Source of the DNA: Pseudomonas khavaziana
GTDB taxonomy: Bacteria; Pseudomonadota; Gammaproteobacteria; Pseudomonadales; Pseudomonadaceae
Reading direction: 5' to 3'
NCBI RefSeq assembly: GCF_019145205.1
Contig: NZ_JAHSTT010000014.1
Span: 1-64,000, forward strand
Length of the DNA: 64,000 bases
Of this stretch, positions 51,227-59,857 are shown in pieces. Under the pieces are notes generated by a model that saw nothing but the letters and a program-made list of their open reading frames with translations, was not told the origin of the DNA and did no database searches. The first letter of the stretch is position 1; every line of letters starts with the position of its first letter. A program made the translations under genes and the position numbers.

Positions 51227-52558
51227 TTACTGAGGGCTGGAGCGCCCGGTCATTTCCCGCGCCATTTCTGTGGCGTAGCTGTCGGTCATGCCGGCGATGA
51301 AATCGATCATCCGCAGGAACGACGCATGTAATGGCCAGGCCGGGTCCGGCGCGCTATTGCCCAGTAAATCGAGAATGCGCCTGTTCTTGAACGATGGGGT
51401 ACGCCCGCCATGTTGTTCCAGGGCCGCACCGCAGAATGCGTTGAGCAGGATTTCCAGGGTAGTGTAGGCGCCGATTTCATGCAGCGTTTTGCGTTTATCC
51501 TGGAAGATTTTCTTGCGCGCCATGTCCTTGGCATCCAGTACGCAGCGTTTTGCCGGGCCGTGCATGTGCTCGACCAGGTCGCCAGGCAGTGTGCCGGCGA
51601 GCAGGGCGTCCTGCTGTTCGACAAATGCCCTTGCTGCTGCGTTGGTCAGGTGTTCGATGGCCTTGCCACGCAGGATCGCCAGCTTGCGGCGTCGGGAGTC
51701 CAGCGGGCCCAACTGCCGATAGGTTTGTGGCAGGTCATCGCCGACCAGGTCCAGCAGTAGCGACTCGACCTCGGCGTACTGCAGCAGCTCCATTTCCAGG
51801 CCGTCTTCCAGGTCGATCAGCGCGTAGCAGATGTCGTCGGCGGCCTCCATCAGGTAAACGAGCGGGTGACGGGCCCAGCGTTGCTCTTCCAGTTGGGGCA
51901 GGCCGAGCTTGTGGGCGATTTGCTCAAGAATCGGCAGCTCGCTCTGGTAGCAGCCGAACTTGTGTTTCTTGTAGCCCAGTGAGTCGGCGTGGCGGGCAGT
52001 CCAGGGGTATTTGAGATAAGTCCCCAAGGTGGCATAGGTCAGCCGCGTGCCGCCGTCGAACTGATGGTATTCAAGCTGGGTCAGCACCCGAAAGCCCTGG
52101 GCATTGCCTTCGAAGTTGAGGAAGTCATTGCGTTCGGCGCTGGTCATGTCATCCAGCCAGCCGCGCCCGGCGGCCTGTTGGAACCAGTGGCGAATGGCGT
52201 CTTCGCCGGAGTGTCCGAACGGCGGGTTGCCGATGTCATGGGCCAGGCAGGCCGATTGCACCACCATGCCCAAGTCGCTCGGGTCGCACCAGTCGGGCAG
52301 GGCGCTGCGCAGGGTTTCGCCCACGCGCATGCCAAGGGAGCGCCCGACGCAACTGACTTCAAGCGAGTGAGTCAGGCGCGTGTGGATATGGTCGTTGCTC
52401 GATACGGGGTGCACTTGTGTCTTGCGCCCCAGGCGCCGGAATGCACCGGAAAAGATGATGCGATCGTGGTCTTTGTGAAAGGGGCTGCGACCCAGTTCTT
52501 CCGGGCTGTGCAGGGGTTTTCCAAGGCGTTCGCGGGTCAGCAGGGTGGGCCAATCCAA
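51227..52558 (-). CDS. Deoxyguanosinetriphosphate triphosphohydrolase-like protein
   Basis: 443-aa HD-domain dNTP triphosphohydrolase relative. The metal site is spread over THSLEV (H) and CLAHDIGNPPFGHSGE (HD), with RRLGRKTQVHP upstream. Start taken as TTG 52558 (L/MDWPTLLTRERLGKP), which matches the family N-terminus and length and has GGAG ten bases upstream; no ATG is available nearby. In Pseudomonas it is not required for growth. Confidence 0.9.
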   Translation of the reverse strand: MDWPTLLTRERLGKPLHSPEELGRSPFHKDHDRIIFSGAFRRLGRKTQVHPVSSNDHIHTRLTHSLEVSCVGRSLGMRVGETLRSALPDWCDPSDLGMVVQSACLAHDIGNPPFGHSGEDAIRHWFQQAAGRGWLDDMTSAERNDFLNFEGNAQGFRVLTQLEYHQFDGGTRLTYATLGTYLKYPWTARHADSLGYKKHKFGCYQSELPILEQIAHKLGLPQLEEQRWARHPLVYLMEAADDICYALIDLEDGLEMELLQYAEVESLLLDLVGDDLPQTYRQLGPLDSRRRKLAILRGKAIEHLTNAAARAFVEQQDALLAGTLPGDLVEHMHGPAKRCVLDAKDMARKKIFQDKRKTLHEIGAYTTLEILLNAFCGAALEQHGGRTPSFKNRRILDLLGNSAPDPAWPLHASFLRMIDFIAGMTDSYATEMAREMTGRSSPQ

Positions 52559-52723
52559 GGCGGGTACTCTCCGTACGGTGAATGACAGGTTCAGCTTCCC
52601 GGTTCGGCCTCGCTGGGGCAAGCGAATCCAACGGTCGGCAGTGTCGATATCAATTAACAGGCAGCGCAAAAAACCGCAATGACCAGGACATATCGGGTCA
52701 TTACGGTCTTTGACGCACGCAGG

Positions 52724-53065
52724 TCAGCTTTTGCGCGAAGTGCCTTGCATGGCCAGTTTGATCAGTGGGATTAAACCGGCACCTAGCCGTATCAGGCGCG
52801 TCACGCTGCTGATACTGTCGCCTTTGGCGCCCTTGCCGGTAAAGAAGCCCATCAGCGTCACCGCCGCTACGCCCCACAGTGGCGCGTGCTTGATGCCCAG
52901 GCTGTCCTGCCAGTTGTGGCGCATATTGCGCATTTTTTGCAGCGGCGCCATCAGTTGCTGGGACTCATGGCGGATTTCCTGGCGATGCATTTCCATGCGC
53001 AGGCGAATCAGTGCCTTGCGCATTTCCCGGCGGGAGGTGTTTTGCGGGATCTCAGTCATGCTCAT
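52724..53065 (-). CDS. Hypothetical protein, third gene of a YqjD-YqjE-like operon
   Basis: 113-aa protein: helical basic N-terminus (about 10-48), a hydrophobic segment LWGVAAVTLMGFFTG and a C-terminal hydrophobic stretch (LIRLGAGLIPLIKLAMQG). Position and character parallel YqjK of E. coli. Its ATG overlaps the stop of the YqjE-like gene (ATGA). Confidence 0.72.
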   Translation of the reverse strand: MSMTEIPQNTSRREMRKALIRLRMEMHRQEIRHESQQLMAPLQKMRNMRHNWQDSLGIKHAPLWGVAAVTLMGFFTGKGAKGDSISSVTRLIRLGAGLIPLIKLAMQGTSRKS

Positions 53066-53466
53066 GGCAGCAAGCGCTCCCGGTCATTGGCCAGCTCTTC
53101 AAGCGTGGCGTGGAAGGGCGTGGACTCATCGAACACTGCCGCTTTCAAGCGCACCCCGCAGAACGCGGCAGCCAGGCTATAGAACACGCACAGACAGATT
53201 ATTCCGGTCAGTCGGTAGCCGGTGTCCCATACCAGGATCATTACCAGCGTCGACAACCCCACCAGCAATAGCAGGGCAAACACCAGCGCCAGCCCGGCGA
53301 ACAGCAACAGGCTGACGGTGCGGGCCTTTTGCTCCTGCAATTCGATCCCGAACAACTCCACATGGCTGTGCAGCAAGCCCAGCACGGCAGCGCCCAGGCG
53401 CCGGGAGGTGGAACTGGTTCCTGAAGAGTGTGCGCTCGTTGATGAGCTGGATTCGCCGATAGACAT
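53062..53466 (-). CDS. YqjE/phage holin family membrane protein
   Basis: 134-aa protein. Ser/Thr-rich cytoplasmic start, RLGAAVLGLLHSHVELFGIELQEQKART amphipathic part, then two strong membrane helices (about 50-75 and 82-105). Matches the YqjE group (PF07332). Five bases behind the YqjD-like gene. Confidence 0.82.
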   Translation of the reverse strand: MSIGESSSSTSAHSSGTSSTSRRLGAAVLGLLHSHVELFGIELQEQKARTVSLLLFAGLALVFALLLLVGLSTLVMILVWDTGYRLTGIICLCVFYSLAAAFCGVRLKAAVFDESTPFHATLEELANDRERLLP

Positions 53467-53471
53467 GATAT

Positions 53472-53786
53472 TTAGCGCCTTGTAGCCAGCAGACCGATCA
53501 AAAAGCCCACGCCGGCAGCGATACCGACGGACTGCCATGGGTTGGCTTGTACGTAGTCTTCAGTGGCAGTGATCGCCGCCTGACCGCGCTCACGCAGCGA
53601 GTCTTCGGTCAACTGCAGGGTCTCGCGGGCCTTGAGCAGGCTCTCGTGGATCTTGGTGCGCAGCTCATCGGCCTGGTCACCGGCCAGCACAGCGGTGTCG
53701 TCCAGCAACCTTTCGGTATCACTGACCAGGGTTTGAAAATCCGCCATCAGTATCTCTTGAGCAGTCTTTGCTGTTTTACCGGCCAT
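53472..53786 (-). CDS. ElaB/YqjD/DUF883 family membrane-anchored protein
   Basis: 104-aa protein with a long helical N-terminal part (LVSDTERLLDDTAVLAGDQADELRTKIHESLL) and a C-terminal GxxxG membrane anchor (SVGIAAGVGFLIGLLATRR). In E. coli YqjD and ElaB bind stationary-phase ribosomes at the membrane and are RpoS-dependent. First gene of a three-gene operon. Confidence 0.85.
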   Translation of the reverse strand: MAGKTAKTAQEILMADFQTLVSDTERLLDDTAVLAGDQADELRTKIHESLLKARETLQLTEDSLRERGQAAITATEDYVQANPWQSVGIAAGVGFLIGLLATRR

Positions 53787-54130
53787 GGTTGTCTCCGTGT
53801 GTGGCTGATCTGTACGTGTGGTTTCGAGTCGCGGGGTTCGCCGAAGGTTCAGTGCAATTGTCTGGTACAGCTTTTGCTTTGCCTTGGTGCGCAGGTCCTG
53901 GGGCCTGCGCTGAATCTGGGCGGTTGACGCTGCGGCTTTGAAAAACCTTACCCTAAATTACTGAAACTCGCGGAAAAACCCTGTCGGCAACGGCCTGTGT
54001 TGTTGGTCGCTGCGCTAAAGCGGTTCACGCCCTCTGAAGAAGGGCGGGCCGGCGGTGCCAATTTAGTGCGCGAAACCCTGGCTTGAACCGCTTTGGTGCT
54101 TTTTGCCTTGATGCAGGCCTGCCAAGACCT
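53787..54130. other. Intergenic region upstream of amtB
   Basis: 344 bp between the divergent YqjD-like and ammonium transporter genes. Contains AAAGCGGTTCA (54017-54027) with an exact inverted copy TGAACCGCTTT (54084-54094), enclosing a smaller hairpin CGCCCT (54028-54033) / AGGGCG (54041-54046). I searched for a sigma-54 -24/-12 element and found none with correct GG-N10-GC spacing. Confidence 0.45.
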
Positions 54131-55339
54131 ATGGAAAATTTGCAAAGTGCGGTGGATACCCTTGTCCATAGCTCCAATACTCTGTTCATTCTGATTGGTG
54201 CAGTCATGGTCCTGGCCATGCACGCCGGCTTTGCCTTCCTGGAGGTCGGCACGGTGCGCCAGAAGAACCAGGTCAACGCCTTGTCGAAAATCCTCAGCGA
54301 CTTCGCGATCTCCACCCTGGCCTATTTCTTTATAGGCTATTGGATCTCCTATGGCGTGAACTTCATGCAACCAGCAGCCGTGATCAGCGCCGATCATGGC
54401 TACGGCCTGGTGAAGTTTTTCTTCCTGCTGACCTTTGCTGCGGCCATCCCGGCCATCATTTCCGGCGGCATTGCCGAGCGAGCAAAGTTTGCTCCGCAGC
54501 TGTGCGCCACCGCGTTGATCGTGGCGTTTATCTACCCCTTTTTTGAAGGCATGGTGTGGAACGGCAACTTCGGCCTGCAAGCCTGGCTGCTCGTAGCCTT
54601 TGGTGCCGGCTTCCACGACTTTGCCGGTTCCGTGGTGGTACACGCCATGGGCGGTTGGCTCGCGCTGGCAGCCGTGTTGCTGCTGGGCCCGCGCAACGGG
54701 CGTTATCGCGAAGGGCGCCTGGTGGCGTTTGCGCCGTCGAGCATCCCCTTCCTGGCGCTGGGGTCGTGGATCCTGATCGTCGGTTGGTTTGGTTTTAACG
54801 TGATGAGTGCGCAAACCCTGGATGGGGTCAGTGGCCTGGTGGCGGTCAATTCGTTGATGGCCATGGTCGGCGGCACCGTTGCCGCGCTGGTGATTGGGCG
54901 TAACGACCCGGGCTTCCTGCACAACGGCCCATTGGCCGGGCTGGTGGCTATCTGCGCCGGTTCCGACCTGATGCACCCGGTGGGCGCGCTGGTCACGGGG
55001 GCCATTGCCGGAGGCCTGTTCGTGTGGTGTTTTATCGCCGCCCAGGACCGTTGGAAGATCGACGACGTGCTGGGTGTATGGCCCTTGCATGGCTTGTGTG
55101 GAGTGTGGGGCGGTATCGCCTGTGGCATCTTCGGGCAGACCGCCCTGGGTGGGCTGGGCGGCGTGAGCTTGATCAGCCAGTTGATCGGCACCGGTCTTGG
55201 CGTAGTGGTGGCCTTCGGCGGCGGTTTGCTGGTGTACGGCGTGATCAAGCGTATGCACGGCCTGCGCCTGAGCCAGGAAGAGGAGTATTACGGTGCTGAC
55301 CTGTCGATCCACAAGATTGGCGCAGTCAGTCAGGATTGA
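54131..55339 (+). CDS. amtB: Ammonium transporter AmtB
   Basis: 402-aa channel protein with about eleven membrane helices. Family signature region DFAGSVVVHAMGGWLALAA, the pore twin-histidine partners (VHAMGG and a second His in WPLHGLCGVWGGIACGIF), and FAFLEVGTVRQKN near the N-terminus are present. A C-terminal cytoplasmic tail (RMHGLRLSQEEEYYG) is retained, the docking site for PII proteins; no glnK gene is in the window. Start at 54131 (MENLQSAVDT). Overlaps the convergent Kef gene by 14 bp. Confidence 0.93.
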   Translation: MENLQSAVDTLVHSSNTLFILIGAVMVLAMHAGFAFLEVGTVRQKNQVNALSKILSDFAISTLAYFFIGYWISYGVNFMQPAAVISADHGYGLVKFFFLLTFAAAIPAIISGGIAERAKFAPQLCATALIVAFIYPFFEGMVWNGNFGLQAWLLVAFGAGFHDFAGSVVVHAMGGWLALAAVLLLGPRNGRYREGRLVAFAPSSIPFLALGSWILIVGWFGFNVMSAQTLDGVSGLVAVNSLMAMVGGTVAALVIGRNDPGFLHNGPLAGLVAICAGSDLMHPVGALVTGAIAGGLFVWCFIAAQDRWKIDDVLGVWPLHGLCGVWGGIACGIFGQTALGGLGGVSLISQLIGTGLGVVVAFGGGLLVYGVIKRMHGLRLSQEEEYYGADLSIHKIGAVSQD

Positions 55340-57062
55340 TCGGCGCCTCTTCGTCAGTGCGGGCCTGCGGATCGAATCCGTGCAGCAGGCGATAGTGGTT
55401 GTGCCGCACTTCATCGACCCGCGCCTGCACCTGTTGGTCCGGCAGGCCCAGCAGGATCAGCGCGTGGGAGGCGAGCATCAGGCTTGATTCCAGCAACTCA
55501 GGCACCACCTCACTGGCACCGGCTGCCTTGAGCTCAGCCAACTGGCTGGCATCGCGAGTGCGCACCAGGATCGGCACCTCAGGGTTGATTCGCCGCGCTT
55601 CCTTGAGCACCAGCAGGGCGACATCGCTGTTGTCCACGGCGATCACCACCAATCGCGCCCGCTCCAGGCCGACGGCACTGAGCAAGGCGCCACGGCGGCA
55701 GTCGCCATAATGCACGCTGCTGTCCTCGGTGGCGGCCTCCTGTACGCGTGCGGGGTCGTCATCCAGGGCGATAAACGCCTGGTGTTCCCGGCGCATAAAA
55801 CGCCCGATGGATTGGCCCACCCGCCCATAACCACAAATCACCACATGCCCGTGCAGTTGCGCATTGAGCGCGGTGATCTGCTCCAGTTGCACCTGCTGGT
55901 TGGGCTTGCGGTGCAGGCGCAGGGCAAAGGCCGGGGCGGCGCGCAGCAGCAACGGTGTCATCAGCATCGAGCAGAACGTGGCGGCCAGTAGCAGCCCGTT
56001 GAATTGATCCGGAATCAGCCGGCTCTGTTGCATCTGCGCCATCAACGCAAAACAGAACTCGCCACCCTGGGCCAGGGCCAGGCCGCTGCGCCAGGCGGTT
56101 TCGGTGTCGCTGCCACGCAGCTTGACCAGTACGGCGACCACGCAACCCTTGACCAGCATCAGCGTGAGGGTCAGGCCGAGTATCAACAGGCTATGGCTGA
56201 TGAACAACTGCAAGTCGATCAACATGCCGATGCTGACAAAAAACAGCCCCAGCAGAATGTCTCGGAACGGTCGGATATCCGCTTCGATTTGGTGACGATA
56301 ATGACTTTCACCCAGCAACATGCCGGCCAGGAACGCCCCAAGGGCAGGGGACAGGCCGAGCAGATGGGTGAGCCAGGCTGTGAGCAACACAATCACCAGC
56401 GCCAGCAAGACAAACAACTCCGCCGAATGGGACGCCGCGACTTCACGAAACAACCGCGGCAGCAACCAGCGACTGGCAAACAGCAGGCCCACGAACAACA
56501 CCACAGTCTTGCCCAGGGTCAGCGGCAGCGCCCAGTACCAGGCTTGGTCACTGCTGCCGGCAAACACTGGCACCAGCGTCAGCAGCAATACCGCCACCAC
56601 GTCCTGAAACAGCAGCACGCCAATCGCATTCTGGCCATGGCTGCTGAAGATCTCACCGAGGCTGGTCAACTCCTTGCTGACGATGGCCGTGGACGACAAC
56701 GCCAGGCCTGCGCCGAGCAACAGCGCGATGCCCGGCGCCAGGCCAAAGCCCATCAATAGGCCACCCAGCAGCGCACCGCAGCCCAGCACCTGCAAACTGC
56801 CCAGGCCAAACACCACACGGCGCAGGGCGAACATTTTCGACAGGGAAAACTCCAGCCCCAGGGAAAACAGCAGGAACACCACGCCCATCTCGGCCAGGTC
56901 CGGCAGGTCCTCGTTATCGTTCACCCAGTCCAGTGCAGTCGGCCCTACCGCCAGGCCCACGCACAGGTAGCCCAGCACGGGCGGCAGTTGCAGCCGTCGA
57001 AACAGCGCTATCACCACCAGGGATGAGGCCAGGATGATCAGCAGGTTGGCAAACACAAGCAT
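55326..57062 (-). CDS. Kef-type monovalent cation:proton antiporter (CPA2)
   Basis: 578-aa protein: about 12 membrane helices (residues 5-385) of the Na+/H+ exchanger fold, with FLLFSLGLEFSLSK and GEIFSSHGQNAIGVLLFQDVVAV as typical Kef motifs, followed by a TrkA-N/RCK domain (HVVICGYGRVGQSIGRFMRREHQAFIALDDD) binding NAD(H). Likely potassium/proton exchange. The short tail lacks the extended glutathione-binding context I would expect for KefC, so regulation is unclear. Confidence 0.9.
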   Translation of the reverse strand: MLVFANLLIILASSLVVIALFRRLQLPPVLGYLCVGLAVGPTALDWVNDNEDLPDLAEMGVVFLLFSLGLEFSLSKMFALRRVVFGLGSLQVLGCGALLGGLLMGFGLAPGIALLLGAGLALSSTAIVSKELTSLGEIFSSHGQNAIGVLLFQDVVAVLLLTLVPVFAGSSDQAWYWALPLTLGKTVVLFVGLLFASRWLLPRLFREVAASHSAELFVLLALVIVLLTAWLTHLLGLSPALGAFLAGMLLGESHYRHQIEADIRPFRDILLGLFFVSIGMLIDLQLFISHSLLILGLTLTLMLVKGCVVAVLVKLRGSDTETAWRSGLALAQGGEFCFALMAQMQQSRLIPDQFNGLLLAATFCSMLMTPLLLRAAPAFALRLHRKPNQQVQLEQITALNAQLHGHVVICGYGRVGQSIGRFMRREHQAFIALDDDPARVQEAATEDSSVHYGDCRRGALLSAVGLERARLVVIAVDNSDVALLVLKEARRINPEVPILVRTRDASQLAELKAAGASEVVPELLESSLMLASHALILLGLPDQQVQARVDEVRHNHYRLLHGFDPQARTDEEAPINPD

Positions 57063-57215
57063 CTCCGTTGCAGGTGGACGGGCAAAAAGCCGCGAGAATC
57101 GCTGAATCAGTTATAGGCCATGGTGACCTGGGTCAGGTGTTTTGTCGGCAATGGGATTTCATGGGGCGAGCGGGTTTAGAATGATCACTTGTTTTTCTGA
57201 CCGGGTTCTTTCGTC

Positions 57216-57452
57216 ATGCCTCCTGAATGCCAGCTGTTCGGCACCCTGGGTTGCCATCTTTGTGAACTTGCCGAAGAGGTCCTCATGCCGTTGGTCGAAC
57301 ACGGCCTGATGGTTGAATTGATCGATATTGCTGATCCAGTAGACCTGACCGAAGCCTACGGCCTAAGGATCCCGGTACTGCGGCGGGTCGACACCGGGGC
57401 AGAACTGGACTGGCCATTCGACAGTGATCAGGTCGTCGCCTTCCTGCGCTGA
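57216..57452 (+). CDS. Glutaredoxin-like protein (DUF836)
   Basis: 78-aa thioredoxin-fold protein with the redox pair in GCHLCELAEEVL and the cis-proline in LRIPVLRR. Short glutaredoxin-like family. Small upstream gap of about 150 bp separates it from the divergent Kef gene. Confidence 0.82.
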   Translation: MPPECQLFGTLGCHLCELAEEVLMPLVEHGLMVELIDIADPVDLTEAYGLRIPVLRRVDTGAELDWPFDSDQVVAFLR

Positions 57453-57488
57453 AATTTATGCGATGGCGGGTTTCCCAATATTACGTTA

Positions 57489-57504
57489 CTGTATATTCGT
57501 ACAG
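57489..57504 (+). promoter_or_regulatory. LexA (SOS) box
   Basis: CTGTATATTCGTACAG, i.e. CTG-N10-CAG with AT-rich TATAT half, preceded by TA as in the extended consensus TACTGTATATATATACAGTA. Overlaps TATATT (57492-57497), a possible -10, and lies 22 bp before the GTG start of the small gene at 57527. Confidence 0.8.
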
Positions 57505-57526
57505 CGATTGATTAGAGGGAACGCCC

Positions 57527-57862
57527 GTGGTGAATGTTGAACAACTGAAAAGCAGCGTCAATCGCATGTCTGCCGATGTCGTGCGTGACGCGGTAAATGA
57601 GCTGCGCCTCGATGGCCTGGTCACGGAAGGCAAGACGCCGTTTAACAAGGTGCATTTCAACACCTGCTTTGCGGAAATCGAGGCGCTGTTCCAGCGTGCC
57701 GGTTATCACAAGCAGCTGGATGTAGTGGGTTACCAGGGCTTGCTTTACGCGCTGTATGATCCAGGCCGTTGGGAAGCGGTGGACGTATTGCGCTGGCTCA
57801 AGGAGTTCACCGAGGCGGCAAGCGCGTCGCCGGTCCTGCGGGCGCAATTGGCCAAGGGCTGA
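57527..57862 (+). CDS. Small hypothetical protein under probable LexA control
   Basis: 111-aa soluble protein, mostly helical (VEQLKSSVNRMSADVVRDAVNELRLDGL; FNTCFAEIEALFQRAGYHKQL; WEAVDVLRWLKEFTEAA). No family recognised. GTG start (or the next codon, also GTG) behind AGAGGGAAC. A good LexA box sits directly upstream, which makes it a candidate SOS gene. Followed by an RluA-type gene after 69 bp. Confidence 0.75.
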   Translation: MVNVEQLKSSVNRMSADVVRDAVNELRLDGLVTEGKTPFNKVHFNTCFAEIEALFQRAGYHKQLDVVGYQGLLYALYDPGRWEAVDVLRWLKEFTEAASASPVLRAQLAKG

Positions 57863-57931
57863 GATAGGCCCTAGGCAATCGTGCGCCATGCGGGATAATG
57901 CCCGCCTGTTTCCCAGGCTTCGAGCATCTGC

Positions 57932-58822
57932 ATGTCCACTTCCGGTTTTTCCCCTTCCCAGCACCAAGCCAGTACCTTGTACCTGCCCCCAGGCCCATGG
58001 GCGACGGTGCTTGATTGCCTGTGCGAGCACTTCCCGGCCATCGGCCGCGAACAGTGGCTGGACCGGATTGCGCGGGGCAGGGTACTGGATATCAATGGCA
58101 GCCCGATCAGCCTGGACCTGGCCTACAAAGAAGGCCTGTGCATCTATTACTTTCGCGAAGTGCCCAACGAGAAAGTCATCCCGGTACAGGAAAGCATTCT
58201 GTACGCCGATGAACACCTGGTGGTGGCGGACAAACCGCATTTCCTGCCGGTTACGCCTGCTGGCGAGTACGTTGAGCAGACGCTTCTGCGTCGCCTGATC
58301 CGGCGCCTGGGCAACCCCGCGCTGGTGCCCCTGCACCGTATCGACCGGCATACGGCGGGGCTGGTGCTGTTCTCGGCCAACCCGCAAAGCCGCTCGGCGT
58401 ATCAGCAACTGTTTCCCACGCGGCGTATCGATAAATTCTACGAAGCCATCGCCCCAGCCTTGCCGAACCGCAGCTTTCCTTTGGTGCACAAAAGCCGGCT
58501 GGTGGATGGCGAGCCGTTCTTTCGCATGCAGGAAGGGCCGGGCGCCAGTAACACCGAAACGGCTGTGCAAGTGCGAGAGAAAAACGGCCACTTATGGCGC
58601 TACGGCCTGTTCCCGGTGACTGGCAAGAAGCACCAGTTGCGCGTGCACATGACCGCCCTTGGCGCGAGTATCTGCAATGACCCGTTCTACCCCGAGGTGA
58701 TCAAGGATGCCGAGGATGACTACGCCAACCCCCTGAAACTGCTGGCCCAAGGCGTACGCTTTATCGATCCGGTGAGCGGTGAAGAACGCAGTTTCCGCAG
58801 CCGGATCACCCTCGACTGGTAA
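57932..58822 (+). CDS. RluA family pseudouridine synthase
   Basis: 296-aa rRNA/tRNA pseudouridine synthase. The catalytic aspartate is in the HRIDRHTAGLVLF motif; VVADKPHFLPVTP and GKKHQLRVHMTALG are other conserved blocks. Target uridine not predictable. Start at 57932 (MSTSGFSPSQ). Confidence 0.9.
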   Translation: MSTSGFSPSQHQASTLYLPPGPWATVLDCLCEHFPAIGREQWLDRIARGRVLDINGSPISLDLAYKEGLCIYYFREVPNEKVIPVQESILYADEHLVVADKPHFLPVTPAGEYVEQTLLRRLIRRLGNPALVPLHRIDRHTAGLVLFSANPQSRSAYQQLFPTRRIDKFYEAIAPALPNRSFPLVHKSRLVDGEPFFRMQEGPGASNTETAVQVREKNGHLWRYGLFPVTGKKHQLRVHMTALGASICNDPFYPEVIKDAEDDYANPLKLLAQGVRFIDPVSGEERSFRSRITLDW

Positions 58823-58835
58823 ACCCCAGGAACAA

Positions 58836-58860
58836 CAAGGCCCGCGCGAGGCGGGCCTTG
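58836..58860. terminator. Intrinsic terminator between RluA-type and lipoprotein genes
   Basis: CAAGGCCCGC (58836-58845) pairs with GCGGGCCTTG (58851-58860), loop GCGAG, between convergent genes. Only a short T-rich tail. Confidence 0.7.
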
Positions 58861-58877
58861 TGTGCAAACGTTGTGGC

Positions 58878-59099
58878 TTACAGGTCTTTAACGGTGCGAA
58901 CCTGATCTTTGTTGATGCGGGTGCGCTTGCCGTCAAGCTGTTGGAATTCGTAGAAGCCCGAATCTTCGTCAAATTTCGGGGTGTCGACGGCCTGGATTTC
59001 GCGACCGTCATTCAGGGTGATCACTGTTGGCGAAGCGCAACCGGCGAGGGTGGCGAGGCCCAGTGCAAGCATGAGAGCGGCGATGGTCCGTTGAGTCAT
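58878..59099 (-). CDS. YgdI/YgdR family small lipoprotein
   Basis: 73-aa lipoprotein: signal peptide with lipobox LAGC (Cys21), then the YgdI/YgdR SH3-like domain (TVITLNDGREIQAVDTPKFDEDSGFYEFQQLDGKRTRINKDQV). Outer-membrane or periplasmic, function unknown. Confidence 0.88.
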   Translation of the reverse strand: MTQRTIAALMLALGLATLAGCASPTVITLNDGREIQAVDTPKFDEDSGFYEFQQLDGKRTRINKDQVRTVKDL

Positions 59100-59178
59100 G
59101 AGTTTGTCTCCGAGAGAATACTTTTAAATTGCTGACCTTGTGACGTATGGGACGTCGGCAAAGTTCCTTGTGCAAGGC

Positions 59179-59781
59179 TCATTCTGACACGCCAGCCCGT
59201 GGGTGCAACAGCTCGGGCGTATTAAGGTTGGCCAGGCGCGGGTCATCGGCAGTGCATTGCAGGGCCACGCCACCCAGTTCCAGCAAGATCTTGCGCGGGC
59301 TGCGCTCACCCGCTTGCCACGCCTGTTCCACTTGGTTTTTCAAGCTGGTCGGGATGATACACAGCAAGGGTTCCCAGAACTCGCCCTGGCGTACCATCAC
59401 TGGCAGCTGCCGGTTGCGCTGGGCGGTCTCACGCAAGTCGGCGAGCAGTCGCCCATCGATCTGCGGCACATCGCACGGCAGGATCAGCAAATGCTCATGG
59501 CGTGCCGCGAGTAGTCCGGCACGGATACCGGCAAGCGGTCCGGGAAATTCCAGGTTGTCATCGCTCACCAATTGATCGGCATAAGGCGCATAGCGTTCAT
59601 GGTTGCGATTGCACGAGATGATCAGGTCATCGGTGAGCGGCCGGGCCAGCCTTTGCAGGTGGGCAATCAACGGTTCGCCCCGCCATTGCAGCAGCCCTTT
59701 GTCCTGGCCGCCCATGCGTTGGCCGCGGCCACCGGCCAACAGCAGGATCGAACAGGGCAGGGGTGAAGATTGAAGAGACAT
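59179..59781 (-). CDS. mobA: Molybdenum cofactor guanylyltransferase MobA
   Basis: 200-aa nucleotidyltransferase making MGD from Mo-molybdopterin and GTP. LLAGGRGQRMGGQDKGLLQW is the nucleotide-binding motif; further blocks PGPLAGIRAGL and LPCDVPQID carry metal ligands. Start at 59781 (MSLQSSPLPC). Divergent from moaB-moeA, a coherent molybdenum cofactor cluster. Confidence 0.94.
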   Translation of the reverse strand: MSLQSSPLPCSILLLAGGRGQRMGGQDKGLLQWRGEPLIAHLQRLARPLTDDLIISCNRNHERYAPYADQLVSDDNLEFPGPLAGIRAGLLAARHEHLLILPCDVPQIDGRLLADLRETAQRNRQLPVMVRQGEFWEPLLCIIPTSLKNQVEQAWQAGERSPRKILLELGGVALQCTADDPRLANLNTPELLHPRAGVSE

Positions 59782-59857
59782 GGTGGTTCCGCTGCGGCAC
59801 GTAAATGGGGGCCTGTGATATAACATCGGGCTGTTCCTTCGACAACCGGACCGTGCC

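Noticed and set aside
54080..54110. Possible sigma-54 promoter before amtB (TGGTGC near 54095)
   Set aside because: The GG to GC spacing is 8 instead of 10 bases.
53948..55414. 488-codon minus-strand ORF covering amtB
   Set aside because: It is antisense to the well-supported ammonium transporter; composition rich in Q, H and G is that of a shadow frame.
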